This document shows positions 1 through 5,326 of a stretch of 5,778 nt of DNA, piece by piece. Both the position numbers and the translations under genes were made by a program. Below the pieces are notes generated by a model that saw nothing but the letters and a program-made list of their open reading frames with translations, did not search any database and was not told where the DNA came from. The stretch spans positions 1 through 5,778 of the forward strand of contig QHSM01000122.1 of assembly GCA_003221595.1 (NCBI GenBank), read 5' to 3'. This stretch comes from Candidatus Rokuibacteriota bacterium. Lineage in GTDB: Bacteria > Methylomirabilota > Methylomirabilia > Rokubacteriales > CSP1-6. The number at the start of each line of letters is the position of its first letter. Position 1 is the stretch's first letter.

Positions 1-307
1 CCTGTCCTCACGCTTCCAGTACGGCGACCCGATTACCGCCGAGAAGCTCCGCCAGATCGACGCGGCCGAGGCGTTCGTCCGCTCGCTCGGCTTCCGCCAG
101 TTCCGCGTCCGGCACCACGACCGCGTCGCCCGGCTCGAGATCGCCCACGACGAGCTGGCCAGGCTCTGGGAAGACGGGCGTGGCGAGGCCATCGTGCGAC
201 GCCTGCGCGAGCTGGGCTACGTCTACGTCACGCTCGACCTCGCCGGCTTCCAGTCCGGGAGCGCGAACCTTCTGCTCAAGCGCCCCCAGCGAGCGGGCGG
301 TGGATAG
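1..307 (+). CDS. larE: LarE, C-terminal 101 residues (sulfur transferase of NPN cofactor synthesis)
   Basis: This is the 3' end of a gene that begins before the window; the first full codon is at 2 and the stop is TAG at 305-307. LarE is a cytoplasmic ATP-pyrophosphatase-type enzyme that adenylates the carboxylates of pyridinium-3,5-biscarboxylate mononucleotide and replaces them with thiocarboxylates. In the visible part, LSSRFQYGDPIT (residues 1-12), FRQFRVRHH (31-39), a LGYVYVTLDLAGFQSGS stretch near the end and the overall helix/strand layout match the LarE C-terminal domain. In the family the sulfur-donor cysteine directly precedes the (L/A)SSR stretch, so position 1 may be the last base of that codon; this cannot be confirmed here. 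The visible 101 residues contain no cysteine. The ATP-binding SGGxDS loop lies outside the window. The gene overlaps larB by 8 bases, which suggests translational coupling. Identification is from remembered family motifs and is supported by larB and larC downstream. Confidence 0.88.
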   Translation, partial: LSSRFQYGDPITAEKLRQIDAAEAFVRSLGFRQFRVRHHDRVARLEIAHDELARLWEDGRGEAIVRRLRELGYVYVTLDLAGFQSGSANLLLKRPQRAGGG

Positions 308-827
308 AGAAGCGGTCCGGGCGCTCCTCGAAGACCTGCAGGCCGGACGCATCGACGTCGACGGCGCGGTCGGCAAGCTCCGCCGGCTGCCGTACGAGGA
401 TCTCCGGTTCGCCAAGGTCGACCATCACCGGGCGCTGCGCGGCGGTGCTCCCGAGGCGGTGTTCTGCCCCGGCAAGACGCCGGCTCAGGTCGTGGCGATC
501 GCGCGGCGCCTGGCCGAGCACCACGGCAACGTCGTGGCCACGCGGGCCGATCAGGCGGTCGCGGCCGCCGTCGCCGAGGCCAACGTGATCGTTGCGGTTG
601 CCGGCATGGAGGGGGCGCTGCCGAGCGTGATCGGCGGGCTCGTCGATCGACCCGTCATCGCGGTGCCGACGAGCATCGGCTACGGGGCTTCGTTCGGCGG
701 CGTGGCGGCGCTTCTGGCGATGCTGAACTCGTGCGCGCCGGGCGTGTCGGTGGTGAACATCGACAACGGGTACGGCGCGGCGCATCAGGCCAGCCAGATC
801 AATCGACTCATTGCAAAGGTTCGCTGA
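300..827 (+). CDS. larB: LarB, NaAD carboxylase/hydrolase of NPN cofactor synthesis, with apparent internal deletion
   Basis: LarB carboxylates C5 of nicotinic acid adenine dinucleotide and cleaves its phosphoanhydride, giving the biscarboxylate mononucleotide used by LarE. I chose GTG at 300 (175 residues) because the family N-terminus, DREAVRALLEDL, begins there; in-frame codons back to 180 only re-read larE. There is no strong Shine-Dalgarno, so initiation probably depends on the 8-base overlap with larE. Visible blocks are LPYEDLRFAKVDHHRALR (30-47), FCPGKTPAQVVAIARRLAEH (55-74), VAGMEGALPSVIGGLVDRPV (100-119), PTSIGYGASFGG (123-134), LNSCAPGVSVVNIDNGYGAA (142-161). E104 and C145 are 41 residues apart, the same spacing as the Glu180/Cys221 active-site pair I recall from Lactiplantibacillus plantarum LarB. 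Family members are about 245-255 residues long. Here the sequence jumps from NVVATRADQA (77-86) to EANVIVAVAG (93-102), skipping about 70-76 residues that normally include the VTAGTSD and DVGVAG stretches of the PurE-like fold. The frame is intact, but function is doubtful. A database or assembly error is possible. Confidence 0.87.
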   Translation: MDREAVRALLEDLQAGRIDVDGAVGKLRRLPYEDLRFAKVDHHRALRGGAPEAVFCPGKTPAQVVAIARRLAEHHGNVVATRADQAVAAAVAEANVIVAVAGMEGALPSVIGGLVDRPVIAVPTSIGYGASFGGVAALLAMLNSCAPGVSVVNIDNGYGAAHQASQINRLIAKVR

Positions 828-830
828 CTT

Positions 831-997
831 CGTGCCGGCGGGGGCCGGGGGGGGCCGGGGGGGGTCTCGGGGGCACGCGGGTTGCGTCCGCTTCCCCTTT
901 GCGGCTGGGCTCCATCTGGGCTCGGCTGCGTCCGGCGACGGTTGGCGGGAACGGGTCCCGAGACCCCTCCCAACACCCCCCGGCCCCCGCCGGCACG
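831..997. repeat. Large imperfect inverted repeat, 41-base arms around an 85-base centre
   Basis: The left arm is 831-871 and the right arm is 957-997. The reverse complement of the right arm aligns to the left arm over 41 bases without a gap and with 37 identities. The four differences fall at arm positions 23, 25, 26 and 30. The outer end of each arm is CGTGCCGGCGGGGGCC (read inward), and the inner end is GGGGTCTCGGG. The match stops abruptly at both edges, so this is a bounded element rather than general GC richness. It starts four bases after the larB stop codon. It could be a REP/MITE-like dispersed repeat, or a long stem acting as a transcription or mRNA-decay barrier. It is not a classical intrinsic terminator, as no U-tract follows. 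No protein is encoded in its centre. Confidence 0.85.
840..873 (+). other. Putative G-quadruplex-forming tract
   Basis: Within the left arm, guanine runs of 5 (840-844), 8 (847-854), 8 (857-864) and 5 (869-873) are separated by CC, CC and TCTC. The pattern includes two tandem copies of the 10-mer GGGGCCGGGG (841-850 and 851-860). Four long G-runs with loops of 2-4 bases satisfy the usual quadruplex rule. The right arm carries corresponding, somewhat interrupted C-runs (964-988), so the minus strand there has a similar but weaker potential. Formation in vivo is inference, and the stem of the inverted repeat would compete with it. Confidence 0.6.
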
Positions 998-1140
998 AGG
1001 ATCGAGCACTTCGCCCGGGGCGCTTGGGGGCGCCTGGGCGCTTTGCGCGTATGCGGGGGATCGGAGGAGGTCGACAGGTCCGCTTCGGTGCTGGTGAGTC
1101 GGGTAGTTGTACATGCGGGGTTGAGGCGTAAGGCGAAGGC

Positions 1141-2325
1141 ATGAGGGTGGTGTACTTCGATTGTGTGAGCGGGGCGGCGGGGGACATGATCATGGCCTCG
1201 CTCCTGGACGCCGGGGTGCCGGTCGCCGCGCTCCGGACGGAGCTCGGCAAGCTGGCGCTGGAGGGGTGGGAGCTTCGGGCGCGTGAGGTCATGAAGGGGG
1301 TGTTTCGGGCTACCAAGGTCGATGTCGAGATCGACCGGGGGGCTCATCGGTATCAGCGATCGCTCCGGGACATCCTCGAGATTCTCGAGCGCAGCGCCCT
1401 GGCACCGAGCGTGAAAGAGCGGGCGGCGAGAATCTTCACGCGGCTCGCGGATGCCGAGGCGCGCGTGCACGGCACGGACCGCGAGTCGGTGCACTTCCAC
1501 GAGGTCGGCGCGGTGGACGCGATCGTCGACGTGACCGGCGCCGTCCTCGCGCTGGACCTGGCCGGGGTCCAGGCGGTTCACGTCTCGGCCCTTCCGATCG
1601 GCGGTGGCCACGTCGGCGGCGCTCACGGACGCATTCCGGTGCCGGGCCCGGGGACGGCCGAGCTCCTGCGCGGCTTTCCCGTGGTGGACACCGGTGTGCG
1701 CGCGGAGCTCGTCACCCCCACGGGCGCGGCCATCCTCACCACGCTCGCCGCGTCGGCCGGCCGGATGCCGTCCCTCACCGTCGACGCCGTCGGCTACGGC
1801 GCCGGCACCGTGGATCTGCCGGACACGCCCAACGTCCTGCGCTGCTTTCTCGGCGAGACGACGGCGTCCGAGACGGGCGACGAGACCGTGCTCGAGGTCG
1901 AGACCACGATCGACGACATGTCGCCCCAGCTCTACGAGCCCCTGATCGAGCGGCTGTTCGGGGCCGGCGCGCTCGACGTCTATCTGCAGCCCGTGATCAT
2001 GAAGCGCGGCCGGCCCGGCATCGTCGTCACGGTGCTGTGCGCGCCCGAGCGCGCGGGCGACCTCTCCCGAGCCCTGTTCGAGGAGTCGACGACGATCGGC
2101 GTGCGCTGGTCCGAGCGGCGCCGGGCGCGCCTGCAGCGCGAGATGATCGTGCTGACGACGGCCTACGGGGCCATTCCCTTCAAGGTCTCGCGTCTGCAGG
2201 GACGGATCGTGACGGTCACGCCCGAGTTCGCCGACGTCGCACGCATCGCCCGCGAGAAGTCCCTGCCGGTGCGGGAGGTCCTCGACCAGGCCCGTGCCGA
2301 CGGCCGCCGGCTCCTCGCCCCATAG
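1141..2325 (+). CDS. larC: LarC, nickel insertion enzyme (cyclometallase) of NPN cofactor synthesis
   Basis: LarC performs the last step of NPN synthesis: CTP-dependent insertion of nickel into pyridinium-3,5-bisthiocarboxylic acid mononucleotide, forming the Ni-C and Ni-S bonds. The 394-residue product has the expected full length and opens with the family signature MRVVYFDCVSGAAGDM (1-16). Further blocks are VHFHEVGAVDAIVDVTG (117-133), a PGPGTAELLRGFPV stretch near 170, VTPTGA (191-196), ETTIDDMSPQ (254-263), MKRGRPG (287-293) and FEESTTIGVR (313-322). The HFHE histidines and the C-terminal region are candidate metal or nucleotide ligands. ATG at 1141 is the start because an in-frame TAA lies at 1129-1131; an AAGG at 1130-1133 is a weak Shine-Dalgarno. 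Some lactobacilli need a programmed frameshift to join larC1 and larC2; here both halves are one uninterrupted frame. The first 60 or so codons use G-ending glycine codons unlike the rest. Confidence 0.95.
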   Translation: MRVVYFDCVSGAAGDMIMASLLDAGVPVAALRTELGKLALEGWELRAREVMKGVFRATKVDVEIDRGAHRYQRSLRDILEILERSALAPSVKERAARIFTRLADAEARVHGTDRESVHFHEVGAVDAIVDVTGAVLALDLAGVQAVHVSALPIGGGHVGGAHGRIPVPGPGTAELLRGFPVVDTGVRAELVTPTGAAILTTLAASAGRMPSLTVDAVGYGAGTVDLPDTPNVLRCFLGETTASETGDETVLEVETTIDDMSPQLYEPLIERLFGAGALDVYLQPVIMKRGRPGIVVTVLCAPERAGDLSRALFEESTTIGVRWSERRRARLQREMIVLTTAYGAIPFKVSRLQGRIVTVTPEFADVARIAREKSLPVREVLDQARADGRRLLAP

Positions 2326-2339
2326 CCGACGACGCCCCG

Positions 2340-2368
2340 TTGACACGCCGCGGCTGAAGACTTACGCT
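2340..2368 (+). promoter_or_regulatory. Predicted sigma-70-type promoter for the molybdenum hydroxylase operon
   Basis: A perfect -35 hexamer TTGACA (2340-2345) is followed after 17 bases by TACGCT (2363-2368), which matches TATAAT at T1, A2 and T6. The spacing is optimal and the site lies in the non-coding gap between larC and the small-subunit gene, giving a leader of about 50 bases. This is pattern-based only; the -10 is imperfect and the host's sigma-factor preferences are unknown. Confidence 0.5.
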
Positions 2369-2378
2369 CTCTCGCGCA

Positions 2379-2392
2379 GATCGGGGGCGATC
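2379..2392. promoter_or_regulatory. Short palindrome GATCG-GGGG-CGATC, possible operator or leader hairpin
   Basis: Two perfect 5-base arms (2379-2383 and 2388-2392) flank four guanines. The site begins about 10 bases after the predicted -10 box, so it would lie at or just past the transcription start. That position suits a repressor operator or a small 5' hairpin. Arms this short arise by chance in GC-rich DNA, so support is weak. Confidence 0.25.
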
Positions 2393-2414
2393 CGCTCTCA
2401 AACCGCCGAATCCC

Positions 2415-2420
2415 GGAGGA
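2415..2420 (+). promoter_or_regulatory. Ribosome binding site deciding the GTG start of the small subunit
   Basis: GGAGGA at 2415-2420 ends six bases before GTG at 2427. This supports the GTG over the in-frame ATG at 2445 (residue 7), which has no comparable site at the right distance. Confidence 0.75.
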
Positions 2421-2426
2421 TGAGTC

Positions 2427-2903
2427 GTGAAACTGCCAGTCAAGATGACGATCAACGGCCAGAGCTACAGCCATGACGTGGAGCCCCGCCTTCTCCTGGT
2501 TCACTACATTCGTGAGGCGGTCGGCCTGACCGGGACCCACGTCGGCTGTGACACGAGCCAGTGCGGCGCGTGCACGATCCTCATGGACGGCGACGCCGTC
2601 AAGGCCTGCACCTTCTTCGCCGTCCAGGTGGACGGCGCCAACATCATGACCATCGAGGGGCTGGCCAAGGACGGCGAGCTGCACCCGATCCAGATGGGGT
2701 TCTGGGAGAAGCACGGGCTGCAGTGCGGGTTCTGCACGCCCGGCATGATCATGTCGGCGTACCAGATGCTCGAGCGCTACCCGAAGCCGACCGAGGCGCA
2801 GATTCGCCATCAGCTCGAGGGCAACCTGTGCCGTTGCACCGGCTATCACAACATCGTCAAGGCGATCGAGTGGGCCGCCGAGCACATGCCCGCGAAGCGG
2901 TGA
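2427..2903 (+). CDS. coxS: Molybdenum hydroxylase small subunit with two 2Fe-2S clusters (CoxS-like, form II)
   Basis: This 158-residue protein is the electron-transfer subunit that carries electrons from the Mo site to FAD. It starts with a ferredoxin-like fold (about 5-80). Cysteines C41, C46, C49 and C61 (HVGCDTSQCGACTILMDG and following) form the plant-type 2Fe-2S site. The C-terminal helical domain holds C100, C103, C135 and C137 (QCGFCTPGMIM and NLCRCTGYHNI) for the second cluster. All eight ligands are present, and Q99 precedes C100 as in the xanthine dehydrogenase family. Length is normal for a free-standing small subunit. There is no signal peptide, so it is probably cytoplasmic. The stop is nine bases before the large-subunit ATG, and a GAGGGGA stretch (2902-2908) serves as that gene's Shine-Dalgarno. 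The fold and cofactors are certain; the enzyme's substrate is not, since small subunits of CO dehydrogenase, nicotinate dehydrogenase and aldehyde oxidoreductase look alike. Confidence 0.95.
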   Translation: MKLPVKMTINGQSYSHDVEPRLLLVHYIREAVGLTGTHVGCDTSQCGACTILMDGDAVKACTFFAVQVDGANIMTIEGLAKDGELHPIQMGFWEKHGLQCGFCTPGMIMSAYQMLERYPKPTEAQIRHQLEGNLCRCTGYHNIVKAIEWAAEHMPAKR

Positions 2904-2912
2904 GGGGACCCC

Positions 2913-5312
2913 ATGGCAACCGTCGCCGCTGACCGCCTGTTCGGCAAGTCGATCAAGCGACGCGAGGACCCGCGGTTCATCACCGGGCGGGGCCGGTACG
3001 TCGACGACCTGAAGCTCCCGGGCATGACGTACGCGGCCTTCGTGCGGAGCCCGCACGCCCACGCTCGCATCCGGAAGATCGACACCGCGGCGGCGGCGCG
3101 GCACCCGGGGGTCGTCGCCGTCTTCACCGGCAAGGACATGACCGGCGTCAACTCGCTGCCCTGCGGCTGGGACCTCCGCAAGGCGAAGAACATCCCGGGC
3201 GTCGTCCAGGATCTGGCGATAGTGCCGCACATGCCGCTCACGTCGGATGCGGCCCGGCACGTGGGCGACCCGGTGGCCGTCGTGATCGCCGACAGCCAGG
3301 AGGCGGCGATCGACGCCGCCGAGAAGGTCCAGGTGGACTGGGAGCCCCTGCCCGCGGTGACCGTCACCGAGCGGGCGGCGCAATCGGGCGCACCCCAGCT
3401 CCACGCCGACGCGCCGGGCAACGTGGCCTTCAAGTGGGAGATCGGCGACCGCAATGCCACCGACGCCGCGTTCAAGGGCGCGGCGGTGACCGTGAAGAAG
3501 CGCATCGTCAATCAGCGTCTCGTGGCCAATGCCATGGAGCCGCGAGCCTGCGTGGCGCGCTACGAGGACGCGACCGGCGACCTGACGCTCTGGGTGACGT
3601 CGCAGAACCCACACGTGCACCGGCTACTCATGTGCGCCTTCGTGCTCGGCATTCCCGAGAACAACGTGCGGGTGATCGCCCCGGACGTCGGGGGCGGCTT
3701 CGGCTCCAAGATCTTCCTCTACAACGAGGAAGTGATCTGCTCCTGGGCCTCGCGCCGGCTCAAGCGGCCGGTGCGGTGGACGGCCACGCGCCGCGAGGCG
3801 TACCTGACGGACGCGCATGGCCGCGACCACGTGACCGACGCCGAGATCGCGCTCAGCCGTGACGGCAAGATCCTCGGTCTTCGCGTGAAGACCACCGCCA
3901 ACCTCGGCGCCTACCTCTCGACGTTCGCGCCGGCGGTCCCGACGTTTCTCTACGGCACGCTGCTCAACGGCGTCTACACGATTGGCGCGATCCACTGTGA
4001 GGTGACGGGCGTCTTCTCCAACACGACCGCGGTGGATGCCTACCGTGGCGCCGGGCGTCCGGAGGCCTGCTACGCCATCGAGCGTATCGTCGAAGCGGGT
4101 GCGCGCGGCCTCGGGATGGACGTCGCGGAGCTGCGCAAGAAGAACTTCATCCCCAAGTTCTCCGGCGCGTATCAGACACACGTCGCCGTCAGCTACGACA
4201 GCGGCGACTACGGCGCCGCCTGGGACCGCATGCTCCAGATGCTCGACTACAAGAAGTTCCGCGCCGAGCAGGAAGCCGCGCGCAAGCAGGGCCGACTGCT
4301 GGGCATCGGCTTCTCGGCCTACATCGAAGCGTGCTCCATCGCGCCGTCGAAGCTCGTCGGCGCGCTCGGCGCCGGCGCCGGCCTCTACGAGTCGGGCAAG
4401 GTCCGTGTGCATCCGACCGGTATGGTCACCGTGTTCACCGGCTCGCACTCGCACGGACAGGGCCACGAGACGACGTTCGCCCAGCTCGTGGCCGACAAGC
4501 TCGGCATCCCGATCGAGCAGGTCGACATCGTCCACGGCGACACCGGGTCGGTCGCGTTCGGCATGGGTACCTACGGCAGCCGCTCGGCCTCCGTCGGCGG
4601 GACCGCCATCCTCATGTCGCTCAACAAGGTCATCGAGAAGGGCAAGAAGATCGCGGCGCACCTGCTCGAGGCGTCGCCGGGTGACATCGACTTTTCGAGT
4701 GGCGAGTTCCGCGTGAAAGGCGCTCCGGGCAAGGCCGTCCCGTTCGGCGCCGTCTCCCTCACCGCGTACGTGCCGCACAACTATCCAGAGGGGCTCGAGC
4801 CCGGGCTCGAGGAGACGTCCTTCTACGACCCGTCGAACTTCTGCTTCCCCTTCGGCGCCCACGCCTGCGTCGTCGAGGTCGAGCGGGAAACCGGCAATGT
4901 CCGCATCCTCCGCTATCTGGCCGTGGACGACGTCGGCAACGTGATCAACCCGATGATCGTGGACGGGATGGTCCACGGCGGAATTGCCCAGGGCGTCGGC
5001 CAGGCACTCTGGGAAGGCGCGGTGTACGACGGCCAGTCCGGCCAGCTCATGACCGGCAGCATGATGGACTACGCGCTGCCGAAGGCCGACATGCTGCCGA
5101 TGTACGAGACCGACCGGACCGTCACGCCCACGCCGGTCAACCCGATGGGCGTGAAGGGCGCGGGAGAGACCGGGACGATCGCGTCGCCGCCGGCGGTCGT
5201 GAACGCCGTGGTGGACGCGCTCGCGCCGCTCGGCGTGGATCACATCGAGGCGATGCCGCTGACAGCCGAGCGTGTGTGGAAAATCATCCAGGGCGCGAAG
5301 GGCGCCCGCTAA
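2913..5312 (+). CDS. coxL: Molybdopterin-binding large subunit, form II CO-dehydrogenase-like (CoxL-like)
   Basis: This 799-residue catalytic subunit would hold molybdopterin cytosine dinucleotide and hydroxylate or oxidise the substrate. The N-terminus (KSIKRREDPRFITGRGRYVDD, about 12-32, then SPHAHARI) begins the alpha/beta hammerhead domain. The Mo-binding domains follow, with SQNPH (230-234), GGGFGSK (260-266), AYRGAGR (376-382), GSHSHGQGHET (510-520), a YGSRSASVGG stretch around R557 and VKGAGETG (747-754). E752 is the expected catalytic base, equivalent to Glu763 of Oligotropha CoxL. In proven CO dehydrogenases the active-site loop is AYRCSFR with a copper-binding cysteine. Here glycine 379 takes that place, so a Mo-Cu site is not expected and CO oxidation should not be assumed. 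Aldehydes, purines or other N-heterocycles are plausible substrates. Length is close to the usual 780-810. The gene sits in an S-L-M operon, the order known for form II. The family call is firm; the substrate is unknown. Confidence 0.93.
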   Translation: MATVAADRLFGKSIKRREDPRFITGRGRYVDDLKLPGMTYAAFVRSPHAHARIRKIDTAAAARHPGVVAVFTGKDMTGVNSLPCGWDLRKAKNIPGVVQDLAIVPHMPLTSDAARHVGDPVAVVIADSQEAAIDAAEKVQVDWEPLPAVTVTERAAQSGAPQLHADAPGNVAFKWEIGDRNATDAAFKGAAVTVKKRIVNQRLVANAMEPRACVARYEDATGDLTLWVTSQNPHVHRLLMCAFVLGIPENNVRVIAPDVGGGFGSKIFLYNEEVICSWASRRLKRPVRWTATRREAYLTDAHGRDHVTDAEIALSRDGKILGLRVKTTANLGAYLSTFAPAVPTFLYGTLLNGVYTIGAIHCEVTGVFSNTTAVDAYRGAGRPEACYAIERIVEAGARGLGMDVAELRKKNFIPKFSGAYQTHVAVSYDSGDYGAAWDRMLQMLDYKKFRAEQEAARKQGRLLGIGFSAYIEACSIAPSKLVGALGAGAGLYESGKVRVHPTGMVTVFTGSHSHGQGHETTFAQLVADKLGIPIEQVDIVHGDTGSVAFGMGTYGSRSASVGGTAILMSLNKVIEKGKKIAAHLLEASPGDIDFSSGEFRVKGAPGKAVPFGAVSLTAYVPHNYPEGLEPGLEETSFYDPSNFCFPFGAHACVVEVERETGNVRILRYLAVDDVGNVINPMIVDGMVHGGIAQGVGQALWEGAVYDGQSGQLMTGSMMDYALPKADMLPMYETDRTVTPTPVNPMGVKGAGETGTIASPPAVVNAVVDALAPLGVDHIEAMPLTAERVWKIIQGAKGAR

Positions 5313-5315
5313 ACC

Positions 5316-5320
5316 AGGAG
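5316..5320 (+). promoter_or_regulatory. Ribosome binding site of the medium subunit
   Basis: AGGAG ends six bases before the ATG at 5327 and begins four bases after the large-subunit stop codon. It fixes the start of the truncated last gene. Confidence 0.75.
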
Positions 5321-5326
5321 AGCGAC

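Larger units (their letters stand above)
828..1140. other. larB-larC intergenic region, no gene recognised
   Basis: This 313-base gap separates larB from larC and is unusually long for a lar operon. Its first half is filled by the large inverted repeat at 831-997. The rest (998-1140) is GC-rich and holds a Shine-Dalgarno-like AGGAGG at 1065-1070 with no start codon at a useful distance, plus a direct repeat of GGGCGCTT at 1018-1025 and 1036-1043. Open frames cross the gap on both strands, but their translations are low-complexity Pro/Arg/Gly/Ala and match no family I know. I found no convincing -35/-10 pair for larC here and no T-tract terminator. Confidence 0.7.

Noticed and set aside
180..299. 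In-frame upstream extension of larB to an ATG at 180
   Set aside because: The added 40 residues are a Ser/Arg/Ala-rich out-of-frame reading of larE, and family homology begins at the GTG at 300.
831..997. Intrinsic terminator
   Set aside because: The stem is far too long with an 85-base centre, and no T-tract follows either arm.
1018..1043. Direct repeat GGGCGCTT as a regulator site or start of an array
   Set aside because: Only two 8-base copies, in a biased GC-rich stretch; no CRISPR-like periodicity anywhere in the window.
731..1144. Plus-strand open frame across the larB-larC gap, ending in an ATGA overlap with the larC start; a GTG at 1088 could give an 18-residue leader peptide
   Set aside because: The translation is low-complexity and crosses the inverted repeat; no Shine-Dalgarno lies at a proper distance before 1088. 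The ATGA overlap alone is weak evidence.
1141..2325. Programmed frameshift in larC, as in some lactobacilli
   Set aside because: N- and C-terminal LarC blocks are in one continuous frame of normal length.
808..2346. Long minus-strand open frames here and at 2163-3620 and 3624-5342
   Set aside because: They lie opposite well-identified genes, have Arg/His/Asp/Leu-rich compositions typical of antisense frames in GC-rich coding DNA, and match no family I recognise.
2913..5312. Aerobic Mo-Cu carbon monoxide dehydrogenase (form I) or plain xanthine dehydrogenase
   Set aside because: The copper-binding cysteine motif is absent, which argues against form I. Three separate subunits in S-L-M order with AYRGAGR fit form II better than a xanthine dehydrogenase, though phylogeny was not run.
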